Origin: Tetrahymena thermophila SB210 | Lineage: Eukaryota; Ciliophora; Oligohymenophorea; Hymenostomatida; Tetrahymenidae | NCBI RefSeq assembly: GCF_000189635.1 | Contig: NW_002476351.1 | Location: 248,001-312,000 of the forward strand | Direction: 5' to 3' | Length of the DNA: 64,000 nt | Shown: in pieces, positions 1 through 12,717 of the stretch | Numbering within the stretch: the stretch's first letter is position 1 | How the letters are laid out: every line of letters begins with the position of its first letter | Translations under genes and position numbers: made by a program | Notes under the pieces: model-generated | Database searches by the model: none | Told to the model about the DNA's origin: nothing | What the model saw: only the letters and a program-made list of their open reading frames with translations

Positions 1-59
1 TATATTTATTTATTTATTTAAGATTATTTTCATAGATTTGATATTTCCTAATTTAAACT

Positions 60-1724
60 ATGAAATTATTTAGTTATATAAATTGTAAATCTAAAATATT
101 AAATAACACTTTTTATTCAAATATAGACAGTAATCCTTCTCAGTTCTTACATAGGTATGCTAAAAATTGATAACCTGTATTTAATTGTTATTAATGAATG
201 ATTTAGGGAAACATTCAGATTTTTCCATCCTGACTACAGTAAGTTGAAAGAAAGAGAGTTTAAATTTGTTTGGATTGCTGATTTTGATATTAATGTTAGC
301 AATTAAACTGGCTTAGAAGGAAGAAGAATTGGGAAAGAAAATATGGAAATAATGGATAAATATGTAAGGAATATTCAGTAATGAATTTAATAATATTTAT
401 ATTTTATTTAAACAATTAATTCAGATAAAACGAGATAGAAGCAAGTTTGTTGCTATCATAGGTGGTGGAGATTATGGCTACGATTTACCAGACGATAGTG
501 GAAAGAGAGGTGAAGAATTTTAAAAAGCAGGAGAGTTTTCCTATGCACAGATACCTTTTGTGGTCAAATATTTATTCATTTATTTATAATTATTTTTTTT
601 GAAATGATATTTAAAAATAATTTTTTAGACAGTAGCAGGTAATCATGAAGAATGGTATAAGTTTGATTATTATAACTCTTTCTTTAGAAATCCAAGATAC
701 TCAATAACCAAAAACGATTACTATACATTGACCTTCGGAGAAGTACTAATAGTCGGATTAAATACCAATAAATTTATTAGAGATCCAACTACAAATAAAT
801 TTATTAGCTTTGATTAAGAATACTTAAAAAATCTCTTTTAATGGTTTGATGATACTATGAAATAGATTAAGGATAATTACAGATGGATTATTGTTTTTTC
901 ACATTAAAATATTCACTGCTTTGAAGACTATGCTGCAAGTTCTTGCTACTCCAATCCTAAAATATTTGCAGAAGTATTCAAAATTAATAATTTGCAATAA
1001 TTATAATTTATGTTTATTTAATTGTTGGTTAAAAAAATGTTAGAAAAGCTTGTTTAAATTTATTTGACTTAAAAAAAGCTTGAAGACTTGCTTGTTAAAC
1101 ATAAGGTTGATATTTACATGGCTGGTCATGTTCATGCTTATGAAAGAATACACCCAAATTACAGAGGTGAGCCGAAATTCAAGGAGTCAGATTAATGCTA
1201 TCTCAACAAATGCTCGTCTTACACTAAGCCATCTGCACCAGTTTATGTAGTTGATGGAACTGGAGGAACTACCCATTACTTCCCTCAACCATCAGGATGT
1301 AAAGTTTCATTAAGAAAAATTAATATTTTAACAAATTATTTTTAATAAAATAAATGTATTAGATCCTGGAGGTAATTTGACTGTAGCTTCAGACAGAAGT
1401 TTAGGCTTTAGCACGTTCACTGTTAAGAATAAAACCCATCTTTTATTTTAGCACTTTTAATCTAATAATACATATGACCCATTTGATCATTTCACAATCT
1501 ATAAACCTTAACCTAATATAGCTTAAGATCTTTCGTTTGCTGATCCAAGCGAAGTAGTCAAATACAAAGCTACAGTCGCTTTCTTCTATTTAATGGTAGC
1601 TATCGTTATAGTAGGATGCATATTAATTTTCTATGAATTTAGAAGAAAAATCCTTATGGATGCTCATGATGATTTCATGAGATAGTTTGACAATGATGAA
1701 GAAAAATCAAGAAATACACTTTGA
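60..1724 (+). CDS. Purple acid phosphatase-like metallophosphoesterase with C-terminal membrane anchor
   Basis: Calcineurin-like metallophosphoesterases of the purple acid phosphatase type hydrolyse phosphate esters at a two-metal centre. Exons joined in phase: 60-84, 127-154, 207-363, 425-562, 629-1298, 1363-1724, giving about 459 residues. The metal-site motifs come in the expected order: IADFD, GGGDYGYD, GNHEEW, VFSHQ and GHVHAYER. The last is typical of purple acid phosphatases. A hydrophobic segment near the C-terminus (coding about 1575-1640) is followed by a basic, then acidic tail, which suggests a single-pass anchor. The stretch 960-1080 stays open in frame but resembles an intron (length a multiple of three), so the protein may be shorter. 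The first two exons are short and the start at 60 is inferred from splice phase; no clear signal peptide is visible. Family call is firm, 5' end is not. Confidence 0.85.
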
Positions 1725-2035
1725 TATAATTTAAAATAAATAAATAAATAATTCATAATTTTTTGTTTGTATTTCTATTATAAAATAACTTCAACTAATT
1801 TTGATTAAGCAATACAATTATTTAATTATTTAAAACTTCTTTAACAAAAAAAATACTGAAAAAAAAGATATCAATAAATTTATTTCTTAATTGGATGATA
1901 GCAATAATTTATAAATAAATTATAATTTAAATTGAATTCATAAATTATATATATACAGAGAGATAACCAACAACTTGAATAAGTATTAAATAAATAAATA
2001 AATAAGCAAAGGTCAAACTAAAGTTAGCTTTAAAG
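1725..2035. other. Intergenic, A+T-rich
   Basis: This is the gap between two genes on the + strand. It holds only A/T runs and short AAAT repeats. I see no conserved coding frame or RNA gene. Confidence 0.6.
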
Positions 2036-4242
2036 ATGATTACGACAAAAAATTAGCAGAGTTGTATTCCTCTTAAATCGAATATATTCCTGCCTAAAAA
2101 GCAACATCCTCAAGATGAAAGAGGTAAAAAAATAGACCTTGGTGCACCACTCACTCAGACTTTCATCTTTTCTCATAATTAAAAAAATATGCCAAGAATT
2201 ATTAAAGAAACTTACATTCCTGAGGAGCATAAAATAGAACATGAAGAATAGCTAAAAAATTAGATAAAAGTAGTCCGTACAGAAGACGAAGAGAGAATGA
2301 AAATTTAAGATGATTATGATTTTGAAAATAGAATTAGACTCTTAATTGAGAAATATAACTCTGAATAAAGAGATGCATTTGTAAATTCAAAACGATTTAA
2401 CAATTAATTTTAAAAATAAGCTAGCTAGCTAGCTAGTTAGCTGATTTGCTTACTTGTTTGCTTAAAATTCTATCAAATAATTTAAATATATTTTTAAATT
2501 AAATAATAAAGGATATTGCTAATGCTTTAACAGAAGAAATCGTAAAATATAAAGAAATGAAGATGAAGACTCTACATAATAATAGATAATCAGCCAGAAA
2601 TAGAGTAATAGAAAAAGTAACTAGAGATGAACAAAAGGAAGAGGAGGATAATAAAAAAAATGTATTGAATAATTAAATTAAAAAAATGAGCTAATAAGTA
2701 AAATATTTAAATAAATATCTAGAGAGTTGAAGTCAAGAGATTGTATAGATAAATCAAAGAAGTAGTGCATCACATTCTTGAAGGAGGTGGAGAGTAAGAA
2801 TTCTTTGATTGATTGATTGATTGATTGCAAATAGTTGTTAAAAAGTAATTATTTTAAATAATTATAATAGAGCTAAATACAAGAGATATTAATAGAGTAT
2901 TGAAAGTAAGGAACACATCACTTTAGATTATATAAAGTAGAAACAAAAAACAGTAGAAGAAATCAAAGCAGCCACTGAAATAAATCAGCTTGTGAGGTAA
3001 TTCTTAAGTAAGAAAACTGAAGAATTAGATGTTTTTAGACAGTTACATGGAGAAGAATTTTTAACTGACCCTAGTATACTTAAAGATATGTCTGAAAGTT
3101 AGGGAGAAAGTGCTTCTGTTGCTTCAGATAAGCTCAGTAAGGTTTAAGAAGAATTAAAACAATCTGAAGAAGACCAAAAGCTAAACAAATTTTATAGTAA
3201 ATTAATTAAATGAAAAATAAAAAAGTTATTGTTAACGAATAAATTAAATTTAAAAAAAGATTTAACTGATCTAAAGGTATAATGGGGAGCAAAGAGCGAA
3301 TATGAAGTCAAGGTATAAAAAAATTATAAAATCTTAATGACTGACTTCATAATTAAAAAAAGGAAAATATAAGAAGAATTTTGACACGTGAAGTTCTCAA
3401 AGATGCTGAAAGAGCTAAAGTAAAACAAGAGATTGAAGAAGAAGAGATCAAATAAAGATTGATAAAAACAGATCCTCGTTTTGCAAGGATGTTTAGAGAA
3501 TAGTAAAAGAAAAAATAGGAATAATTAAGATAAGAATAAGAAGAAAGAGAGAAGAAGGAAAGAATTAAACAAGAGAAAATAAAAGCATAGTTGAAAAAGA
3601 GAGAATAGTAAGAACTAGAGCAATAAAAATTAACTCAAACTTTGAGGTCAAAAAAACCTGCTCCTAAATAACCAAAAAATCCAAAAAGAGAAGCAGAAAA
3701 TAGGGTGAGAAGAGATTTCTTTGACACTGCTCATGGTGTAGGACTTGTATACGGAGATGTTTTCCAAAGAACTAAAAAGTAAATAAAACAATTAGTTATT
3801 TTAACAGCAACAAATTATAAATAATTAATTTACTAATTAGTTTTAAAATTAATATCGATCAATTAATCAATTATTGTAAATCCTAAAAATTATTTGTTTA
3901 AACCAATTTATTTTAAAAAAAACAAAATCATTAGGAAAAAGAAATATTGAACCATTCATTATATTTGTTTTAGGAGACTTTAATATAATTTTCATTTTTG
4001 ATAATCCATTTAATTTTTTTAAATTTATTATTTATGAATTGTTTCGAAAATTCAATCAAAGTTTTACTTTTATTTAATTTAATTTAAAATAATAAAGTTT
4101 TGGAGATTTGTTTTAGACCAAGGCAAAGGAATTCTATAATTAAAATTCTTTTGGATATCCTAATTAATAACAATCATAATATTAATAATCCACTGTAGAC
4201 ACATTTGATGGATAATCACGTTTCTCTTAAATGGAAAAGTGA
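2036..4242 (+). CDS. Charged coiled-coil protein, function unknown
   Basis: I do not recognise a named family. Exons in phase: 2036-2380, 2512-2661, 2723-2793, 2871-3196, 3260-3312, 3363-3778, 4098-4242, giving about 501 residues. The protein is rich in Glu, Lys, Arg and Gln with long stretches predicted as coiled coil, especially residues about 330-430 (many EEE/KKK/QQ). After these comes a more conserved-looking motif, FFDTAHGVGLVYGDVFQ, then a Gln/Ser-rich tail ending SRFSQMEK. The last exon repeats a GDLFQ motif similar to GDVFQ just before the intron, which supports the junction. Coiled-coil proteins of this make-up are common in ciliate axonemes and basal bodies, but that role is only a guess. 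Several introns end AAG rather than TAG, so some borders may be off by a few bases. Confidence 0.7.
2805..2827. repeat. GATT microsatellite in an intron
   Basis: About five tandem GATT units lie in the intron of the coiled-coil gene, just after the donor at 2794. They are useful only as intron landmark. Confidence 0.9.
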
Positions 4243-4582
4243 AATATTTTATGCAAAAATTGAAGTTTTGAAATATAAATAAATAAATAAATGTATTTAG
4301 TTTGTATAAATAATTAAATTATAATTATTAGAATTTAAAATTTACATTTTGTGTTAATTTAGAATCTTTAAATAGGATTTTTATTACTAGAATTATTCCT
4401 ATTTAAGAAAAATAATAACGTTACTTTTTGAGTCAATATTTGTAGACAGACAGATGTATGCCTTTTAAAAATAAATTTTGTTTAATTTTTTTTAAATAAT
4501 TATCAAAAATTTATAAATCAAAAAAATCTTTTAACTTGATTAAAAATATCTTTTTTGCAAAATTATAGTTGATATTTTGAAG

Positions 4583-5523
4583 ATGATAAACAAAAATATA
4601 ATTTTATTTTTAGTAGCACTATTTATAGTTCAAATTTATGCAAATACAGCAAGCAGCAATAAGGCAAATTTAGAAAAGGAAGACGAACTTATTTATGAAG
4701 TAATTATAATTTAATCCAAATATAATTCAAATTATATTTGATTAAGGCAATCAAAAAATATGAAAATGATGCTTTGGAAAACAACAAATTAACCATTTGC
4801 ACAAATGCAATACATAAGTTTATGAGTGACAAAGAAGACAGAATTAGAATGAGACTGGAAAACGAATAAATCTAAAATAGAGAAACTGTATATGACAAAA
4901 TATTTCAAATAATTTATATCATAATTTTTTAATTAGATATTATCAAAACTCTACTTCTCCAGAATTGAATAATGTCTTAACAAACTAAGAAAAGAATATC
5001 CAGATAGCTACATAGTAATTTACAAATAAATTTATTTTGAATCAATTATTTTTAATTTTTAAAAAATTAAATTTAGACTCTATCTTTTATAGATGACATC
5101 AAGTGGGATGATTATTTGAATATTGATATTTAGAACTTAAAGTAATATATATAGCCTTTAACTTAGAATGAAATTATTGTATAGAAGTCTATAGAGAAAG
5201 TCATAGAAGTATACATTCATTGATTTGTTAAAGATTTATTTGACAGTAAAATATTAAAAAATATAGGAACCTATATTGGAAAGAGATACTCTTTTAACTC
5301 TATTTGGTTTTAAATTAAAATATTTTCATATGCCATACGTCGGTATTCTAGTTGCAATTTTACTTATAGTTTATGCTATAACCATAGGTATATTTATTTT
5401 TGATAATTCCTTTATAAATGAATTATCTTTTATTAAATAGCCTTTAAAGAGTTTATTTTCAATTCTGATTAAAAAGTAAGAAAAAATGCTCATAAAATTA
5501 AAGAATTTAAAAAAAAATAATGA
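4583..5523 (+). CDS. Small signal-peptide protein with one C-terminal membrane segment
   Basis: Not recognised. Exons 4583-4699, 4747-4887, 4937-5014, 5077-5208, 5267-5387 and 5441-5523 join exactly in phase to give about 223 residues. The N-terminus is a clear signal peptide (MINKNIILFLVALFIVQIYA). The central part is charged and probably helical. A hydrophobic stretch (VGILVAILLIVYAIT, coding about 5335-5383) lies near the end and is followed by a Lys-rich tail, so the predicted topology is type I, lumenal or extracellular N-terminus with a short cytoplasmic tail. Five introns of 45-62 bases break this small gene, a normal ciliate pattern. The C-terminal tail ends with several lysines, which in other eukaryotes can act as an ER retrieval signal; that is inference only. 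Confidence 0.75.
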
Positions 5524-6894
5524 GTTATAAAATAATTAATATTAGATATCTATTTATATATATTTACATCTATTTATTTACATATCTTAAAATGTTTTTA
5601 ATATTTAAAAAAAAAACAAATAAAGGTTTTTAAATAAATTTTAAAATTTTAATTTCTCCATCATTTTAAATTTTAACAGACTGACAATAGTAAATTCTAT
5701 AATTAACAAATAATTAAAAAATATTAAACAAATATTAACATTTTATTCTTTGAATTTAACTCAAAGATATTTATTTTAAACGAAAATTTGTAACTATCAC
5801 ACTTTATAAATTGAAATATTGTTAATTTATTTATTGAATTTCATAATTTTAGACTATTATTTAAAATATAATATTCTAACATATTTATTTTTTAATAATA
5901 AATATTTAAACTCCCAAATAACAGTAATAAGTAAGTATTATTATTTCAATAAATTATGAATTACCATAAATATAAATTTCGAAATTAATAATTTCAGCTA
6001 TTGTTTTTATATTTAATTGATATAATAAATCAAATACTTAAATTATTATACATTTATATATTGTAAAAATAATTTTATTTTAAGATAAAAGAGATTAGAT
6101 TTATATTTAAGATATTTATTTAAACTGTTTCAAATTCAACATGTTTTAAACTTAATACTAAAAATAAAAATTTGACTGAATTACTAAATAATTTTTGTGC
6201 GTGAAGTATCTTTGATAAGTTGAAAACCTTTTAAAGTACCAAATTAAAACATTTATCAGTAAAAAGATATTAAAATCTTTTAAATTAATAGTCTATATCT
6301 TATATTAATTATAATTAGTTCAATTCATTCATTTATTTTATGCAAAATAAATAAATTAAAAAAGTAACAATTAAAATTCAAAGTAAATTAATTAATAGGA
6401 AAATAATTTTAAAAGTTAAATTATAAAAATAATTATTAAATTTTTATCAATAATTTAAATTCTAGCATTTATTAATCGTATTTTGCTTAGTAATTAGAAA
6501 CATTCTTATAAAGTAAAAAATAAGATTTTATTGAATAAAAAATTTGAATTGATTTTTATTAAGAATTCAACAAAAATAAAATTCCCAAAAAAGGTAAATA
6601 TTAAAATAGAACTAATAATAGTAAGTATTATAGACTAGAAGTTGCCATCAATTTTTTTAGTTTCTATTCCAGTTAATTTTGAGAATAAAGAAGAAAATGC
6701 AGAGAGATATATTGTTTCTACTTCTTGAATATAATAATTATTTATTTATTTGGATTATAATTTTGGAGAAAATCAACTCTTTAATAATATTTTCTAAAAT
6801 TGATTAAATATCATAAAAATAAATATAATATATTTAAAAACAAACAGTAAATTAAAAAGAAAGCTACAAAAAAATACAATTTTTTATATCTTGA
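5524..6894. other. Long A+T-rich intergenic region with one open fragment
   Basis: About 1.4 kb, mostly A/T runs. The only item of note is a frame open up to a TGA at 6726-6728 whose last 20 codons look protein-like (see findings). No start, splice structure or family match could be fixed. Confidence 0.5.
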
Positions 6895-8840
6895 ATGCTT
6901 TCTGTTCACCTAAACTCTCTGCACCTCAAGAAGCCACTCTCTGCAGATTGTAAAGTTTAAGTAATTTTGGCTGTAATACTTTTTTTCAACATATATTCTT
7001 ATTTCTAACAAATTATTTTCTATATAATTTAAGAATCACAACTAAAATAGTGTGAGATCTGAAATAGTAGAATATAGTAAAAAGGATAACATAGCATTGT
7101 TTAGTGAAAATTTATTCTTAAAAGATATCAGAAAATAATTAAATAGCGAGGATCTAGCTTATTACATTATTGAATTATACGAAAAATATCCATAAGATAA
7201 AATTATTGCATCAAAAACATTTACACCTAATGATATCGTAAGTTAATTAGATAGATTAAAATATGATTCATTTGTATAATTAAAGCTTATTTTAATAGTT
7301 AGGGAAAAACAAAGTAAGTCTAAAGACAATCGATGGGAATGAGTTAACTTTGCATTTAAAATTTGAATTATTTAATTAGGATAATAAAACAATTAATGCA
7401 TTCAATAAGCAGAATTCAATGACTAATTAGCTAGATGATCTTTCAATCGGTGCTTAGGATAGCTACTTTGGTTCTCCTTTAAATTAAAGAAGCATAGAAT
7501 AAATAGTAAATAATTAAAATGAATCAAAATCATCATAAAATTCAAAAAGGTTATCTCCACCTTTAAATGCTTAGAATGCAAGCAGCAAAGAAAATGAAGG
7601 TGGCGAGCAGTTTTTTAATGCAATAGCAAATCAAATAAAGAATGGATTTCTTTCTCTATGTGAGAAAAACCCTGAAACTGATTTAGACTATTTAGATATT
7701 AACGAATATACGATCAGATTTGTTTCTAAGTTAGGTCCTGTTGTAGCTATTTCGAACTACTTAAGAGAAGTATATAAGTGGACTAATATATTTTAAACAA
7801 TGATGTTTGGAATAAGTACTTCCTTAATTATATTTTATCCCAAAGCCATCATACTTTTTTCGCTATTATACACATACATATTCACTAAGAGAGTAATTTA
7901 AATAATGTTTCAATTAGGAATAAAGAAACCAGAAAAGGTAAACATAATAGATAAAAATGTAAATAAAATGAAAAATTTAAAGAGAAATATGATATTCTTA
8001 TAAGAGCAAATGAGGTTTTACTCTTAAGTGTATGACTAAGTTTGTGAGTTCTTATATTCAGATGACAAAACCTAAGTTGTTAAAAATATTTAGCTATTTA
8101 GAAACTATTCAATTTTCCTTGTGATGGGAATGATTTTTATTCCATTCGATGTGATTTTATTCTCTTCATTTTGGTTTTCTCTAATCAGTTAAAATTTCTA
8201 TGGAAAAATCATTTCAAAAGAAATTCTTACATTGGTAATATTTTTTATAATTATAATTAAATCTAATTTAAGTTTAATTAATAGATTCATAAGCTTGCTG
8301 TCAGAGTTAATCATTTTTTAGATAATGAAATTATAATTAAATACCTTCCTAAATCTGTAGTCGATGCACTTCCAATCCCTGAGAAAAATTCTGGTCTACA
8401 AAAGATAGTCAAAAAGTTCATCATATAGGAAAATCAAAGATGGTGGCTTGGTAAAGGATGGGCTGATATACTTATACCTGGAGGTAATTTTATCAAACTT
8501 TAAAAATCTTCTTATTAAAGTATTTTATTCAATAGATATTCCTAAGTGGTCTGATATTTAAGGTTTAAGAGAGTTGAAAAAAGAAGATTTTAAATTGCCA
8601 GATAAAAATTGGTAATGGGAAAATGAGGGTCAATGGCAGGTATAGCTATCAGAAGACACAGACTTAGAAGGCTGGTAATATGGAAAATCATTTAGTGACA
8701 CTACCTTTATAAATCAATAAAAGTCGCTTTATTACATTAGGAAGAGAGTATGGTATAAAACTTGTTCTTGTTTAGTCAGCTATTACTACGGTGAAGAGAA
8801 TGAACAAGACACTGATGATACATACATTCTTTAAAAATGA
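6895..8840 (+). CDS. C2-domain plus dysferlin/peroxin (DysF) domain membrane protein
   Basis: Exons 6895-6960, 7034-7237, 7299-8234, 8285-8483 and 8536-8840 join in phase to give about 569 residues. Residues about 1-125 resemble a C2 domain, a beta-sandwich that often binds membranes, with the segment AYYIIELYEKYPQDKIIASK. Then comes a Ser/Asn/Gln-rich linker, then two paired hydrophobic segments (around FGISTSLIIFYPKAIILFSL and FLVMGMIFIPFDVILFSSF) like the membrane region of the Pex24/Pex30 peroxin group. The C-terminal part has DysF hallmarks: ENQRWWLGKGW, PKWSD, WQWENEGQWQV, GWQYGKSF and a basic-aromatic end, RKRVWY. In yeast, Pex30-type proteins shape the ER and regulate peroxisome formation; a similar role here is inference. 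The start was chosen because it opens the C2-like region. Confidence 0.82.
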
Positions 8841-9456
8841 TTTAAAAAATTTAAAATTTCTTATTCTTATTTAATGTTTCAAATTACAATTAATTATTCG
8901 TATTAATTTCTTTTAAATCCCTCTAAATTTATTTTAATTATTTAACAAAATCATTTCCATTTTATTTAAAAATACTCTTAAATAATTAAAAAATAAAAAG
9001 AAAAATTAGAATTAAATTAAAACAAAAACACATTTGAAAATAAATATTTTTAAATCCAAATAATTGCTAAGAATGAATGAATTAAATAAAATATTGTCTA
9101 ATAATTAATCAATCTATATTTTTATATTATTAATAAAAATAAATTTTAAATAACAATTCTATCCTTTTTAATAAGCACTTAAACTTCCTCAAATAAATAA
9201 AAATAGAATTTGGAAAAAAATTTTGTTTTATTATGTTCTTGTTATTAGCTAGCTGATTTTTAAGTAATAAGAGCAAACAAATTAAAAAACTACACGTTTT
9301 TAGAACTTTAGTTTTTTTTGTAATTTAGCTAATTAAAAACTTGAGTTTTATTCATCAGAAAGATATTGATAATTTCTTTTGTGACAAGTAAAAAAAAAAA
9401 CACTAAAAATAAAACATAAAGCTTCTTTCATTTTCTATAGCTGCTGGAAAATAAAT
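8841..9456. other. Intergenic, A+T-rich
   Basis: No supported gene, RNA or repeat is seen between the two flanking + strand genes. It holds only A/T runs. Confidence 0.6.
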
Positions 9457-10628
9457 ATGAGAATTATTTATAAAATTTTATTACTTTCTCTGCTACTTAT
9501 TGTTACAAAATCTGTATTTATCAGAAAATAAACTATTAAAAGCGATGATGTTTTGGGATAAGTTGTTATTGTTGGTAAATAGATTTATTTGATTTCAATT
9601 TGATTTTATTTATTTTTTAAATTATTTATATAATAGAGGAGTATAATACATAGGATTAAGCTAATTTAGATACATATATTTAGTAAAATGCATAATTTAT
9701 TGAAGAGGAATTAGATTATGCTTCATAATTAGCAAACATGATGCTAAATTCATTAGAAAATGAATTAGTGGATGATAAATTAATCAAAAACGGAGGTCCA
9801 GTATTTAATGCCTTAGAGAATTTAAAAGGAGTTGTTAATGAAATGCAATAGGCAGAACATGATTATTTGGAGGAAGTTAAACACGAAAGAGAAGAAACAG
9901 AATAGACTTTGAGCGAATTGGAAAAATAAGTCAAAGAAGATAGCAATAAATTATAAACTAAGAAGAAAGATAAGAAACCAAAATTATCAACTATACAAAC
10001 ACCAAGAGAGTAATATAAATAAGAAAAAAAGCTGCAAAACCCTAATTTAGTATAAAAGCTTTATTAAGAAGGACAAAAATTGAATCAATTTAATGATACT
10101 GTAAATAAAAAACATGATAATTTGAATAAACTATTAGATGATATTTAGTAAATTATTTAGAGATAAGAAGAAAGAGATGAAGTTAATGATTTAATTACTG
10201 ACTATGGAAAAGTTGACTAATAACAAATAAACGATTGGATTTAAGATGACTACGATAGCCAAGAAGAAACAGAAGAATAAATTAATATTACATAACCTAA
10301 AAATATGGATTAAAGTACTAAATCTCAATAAGAAGTTAACAGTAAATCTTAAAATTTCAATTCAACTCCTGAAAAGGCTAAGAAAGAGGATTTAAAAATT
10401 GGTTTGGGTCCCTAAATTTCTATGAAATAGACTACTTCTTATAAACCACTTTACAAAGACCCTTCGATTATAATTGGAGTTATTAGCTTTTTGCTGTTGT
10501 TGGGAGGTTTAGGATATTACTTTATTAGATCTAAAATGAATCTAAGAAAATCTTCATCAACAATTTTAGAACAGGCTGGGGAAATATCTCTTTCACAAGG
10601 AAAATATGAAAAAGTCAAAATCATTTGA
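9457..10628 (+). CDS. Type I membrane protein with lumenal coiled coil
   Basis: Not recognised by family. Two exons (9457-9574, 9637-10628) give about 369 residues. The N-terminus is a signal peptide (MRIIYKILLLSLLLIVTKS). The mature part is acidic and Gln-rich with heptad-like stretches (coding about 9830-9960 and 10070-10180), predicted as coiled coil. One hydrophobic segment, IIIGVISFLLLLGGLGYYFI (coding about 10467-10526), is followed by RSKMNLRKSS and a short tail, consistent with a type I protein with its coiled coil outside the cytoplasm. The single intron of 62 bases starts GTAAAT and ends ATAG. This design could suit a cargo-receptor or surface role, but nothing in the sequence decides that. 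Confidence 0.78.
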
Positions 10629-11721
10629 CATAAATACTACCTACTCTTAATTATTAATTAATTAATTATATTATTTTTATGTTGCTCATAAATTATTTAT
10701 TTCATTTTTTAATCAATTTGAAAATTTTTTATTTTTCTCACAAGATTTAAAGATTAAAAAAACTTGTTTTAGTTCTCATTCAAAGTATTAAAATCTCTTT
10801 TTCTAGTTAATTTTAAATAAAAATAGAATTTAATTAATAATATTTTTAATTTAATCTAATTAAATAAAGAGGAGTTATTAAATTAATTATAAATTTTATG
10901 GCTAATTGTACAGAAAATTTTATAATTAATTATATCATATTATTTTTTAATAAAAATTAATTAACTAGTAAAGGTGTTTTTTGTAATATATTTATACTTA
11001 ATTTCTTTTAAAATATATTTTACTAAAGACTCTGGCATTATTTAGATTAAGAAAAGCCAATAATTAATTTTACTGTCATATAAAATACAAATTTAATTAA
11101 ATCCATTAAAACTTTTAACTATCTAAGTCTTTATTTATTAAGTAAATATTTTTTTTTTTAAATAACTTTTTAAGAATCAGCATTGTATTTTTATTGTTTA
11201 TTATTATTTATTTTTAATATTTATAATGTTATTTTAAATAATAGTATTAATGATTTTTATTTTAATGGCTTTCATCATTTGATTTAATAATTGTAGGATT
11301 TAAAAATATACGTATTAAAGCTATTTTAGCTTATTGTTTTTCTGAATATTTGTATGTCATTTAATTTAGGAATTTAATAAAAGAATATGATATTTGAAAA
11401 ATAATATTCAGTTTTTCTTTATTACGTTTATCTTTAACTTGTGTAAATTGTTAAACTTAAAAGATATTAAGTTTTAATATTAATTAGGCTTATTATAGAA
11501 TATTTTCAATAGAAAGATATTTAGAAATAGATATGGATTTTGATAAAAAACTGAAGAAATGATGGATTGTGTATAAATAAATTTTTAATAATTTTAATAG
11601 GAAAATTTGAAATTTTAAGATAGAAATTAATAATTAATTAATTAATAAATAAATAAGTTATCAGTACAAAAAAAAATACAAATATTTAAAAGTAAAATTC
11701 TGAAAGAAAGAATTAGGAGAT
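10629..11721. other. Long A+T-rich intergenic region
   Basis: About 1.1 kb with poly-A/T runs and AATT repeats. I found no convincing coding frame on either strand and no tRNA-like fold. Confidence 0.55.
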
Positions 11722-12717
11722 ATGTTTTAAAGTTAAATAAAAGCACTAAATATTTTTACTAAAAATAAAATTTTCAGGCAGTTTTCATAGTTAGAAATTG
11801 ATAATTTATTAGCTTAACAAATCAAATATACAATCTATGCTTTTATTTATGCATTATATGCTGATCATTTTATTTAGATTTCAGAAGAATCCTAAATCTG
11901 TCATGTTGATGGTAAATTCTTCATCAAGTTTGTCCAAATTGGCTCTTTATTGACTACTTTTTTATATACGGGCTTCTTAAAGAATCGCAAAAACTTAAGG
12001 GATAAAGATTTTATTTTCTTATACTTGTTTAACATATTATTTTTTACAGTTGTGCTAATTTACGTGCTTTATTCAAGCGCCTTTTATAAAAAAGAGTGCA
12101 GTACTTTACCTCTTTTTAAGGTATCTTTACTCTTTATGTGCATAAAAAAAGAATTCGAGCTTGCTATTTTAGTCTTTACAAGATCTTTAATGTGGCTTAG
12201 ACAAGTAAATATATGCTCTAATATTTTAACTGTAGTAATTATCTAAGTTAGTTTTACAAATGCTTAAAATTGTAGTCCTTAGGCAACCTCTCTTTGCGAA
12301 TTTTTAAATATCATTAATACATCTTGTTTATTTACATATACCTTTATTAATCTATTAGTATCTGATAAAAACTAATATATACAAACTACTATCCTAAAAA
12401 TAGCAACTGGATTGTTAATACCAGTTTTTATTTATGCTTATATCATGATAGTTCGCTTTTAATTTATAGGCCAAGTTAATTTGATTCCAGATTGCATACC
12501 TTATCATTTCATTTTGAATGTTAACCTCTTTATAATTCCTTTAGATATTCTAGGAATGTTTGTGCTTTAGTACATACTATGCAAATAATAGGATTAGTAA
12601 CCTCATCTGCCAATCCCAGAGAATGACTCACTCATAAATAATAATTAAATTGAAAGGGAAGGTCTTGATTAATTTGATAAAATGCATTATAATGATGATG
12701 ATGACCTATAAGTTTGA
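11722..12717 (+). CDS. Multispanning membrane protein, unknown
   Basis: A single uninterrupted frame of 332 codons (331 residues) using TAA/TAG as Gln and ending at TGA. About six or seven hydrophobic segments can be seen: IYAFIYALYADHF, IGSLLTTFLYTGFL, FIFLYLFNILFFTVVLIYVL, FTYTFINLLV, ATGLLIPVFIYAYIMIV and LFIIPLDILGMFVLQYIL, among others. The C-terminal tail is hydrophilic and very acidic (a run of four Asp close to the end). No transporter or receptor motif is recognisable. The start was chosen at the first in-frame ATG ahead of the conserved-looking hydrophobic part. Absence of introns is notable next to its intron-rich neighbours, though the transporter just downstream is also intronless. 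Confidence 0.72.

Noticed and set aside
2030..2242. Minus-strand open frame opposite the coiled-coil gene
   Set aside because: It is the complement of a clearly coding exon on the + strand and has no protein-like pattern.
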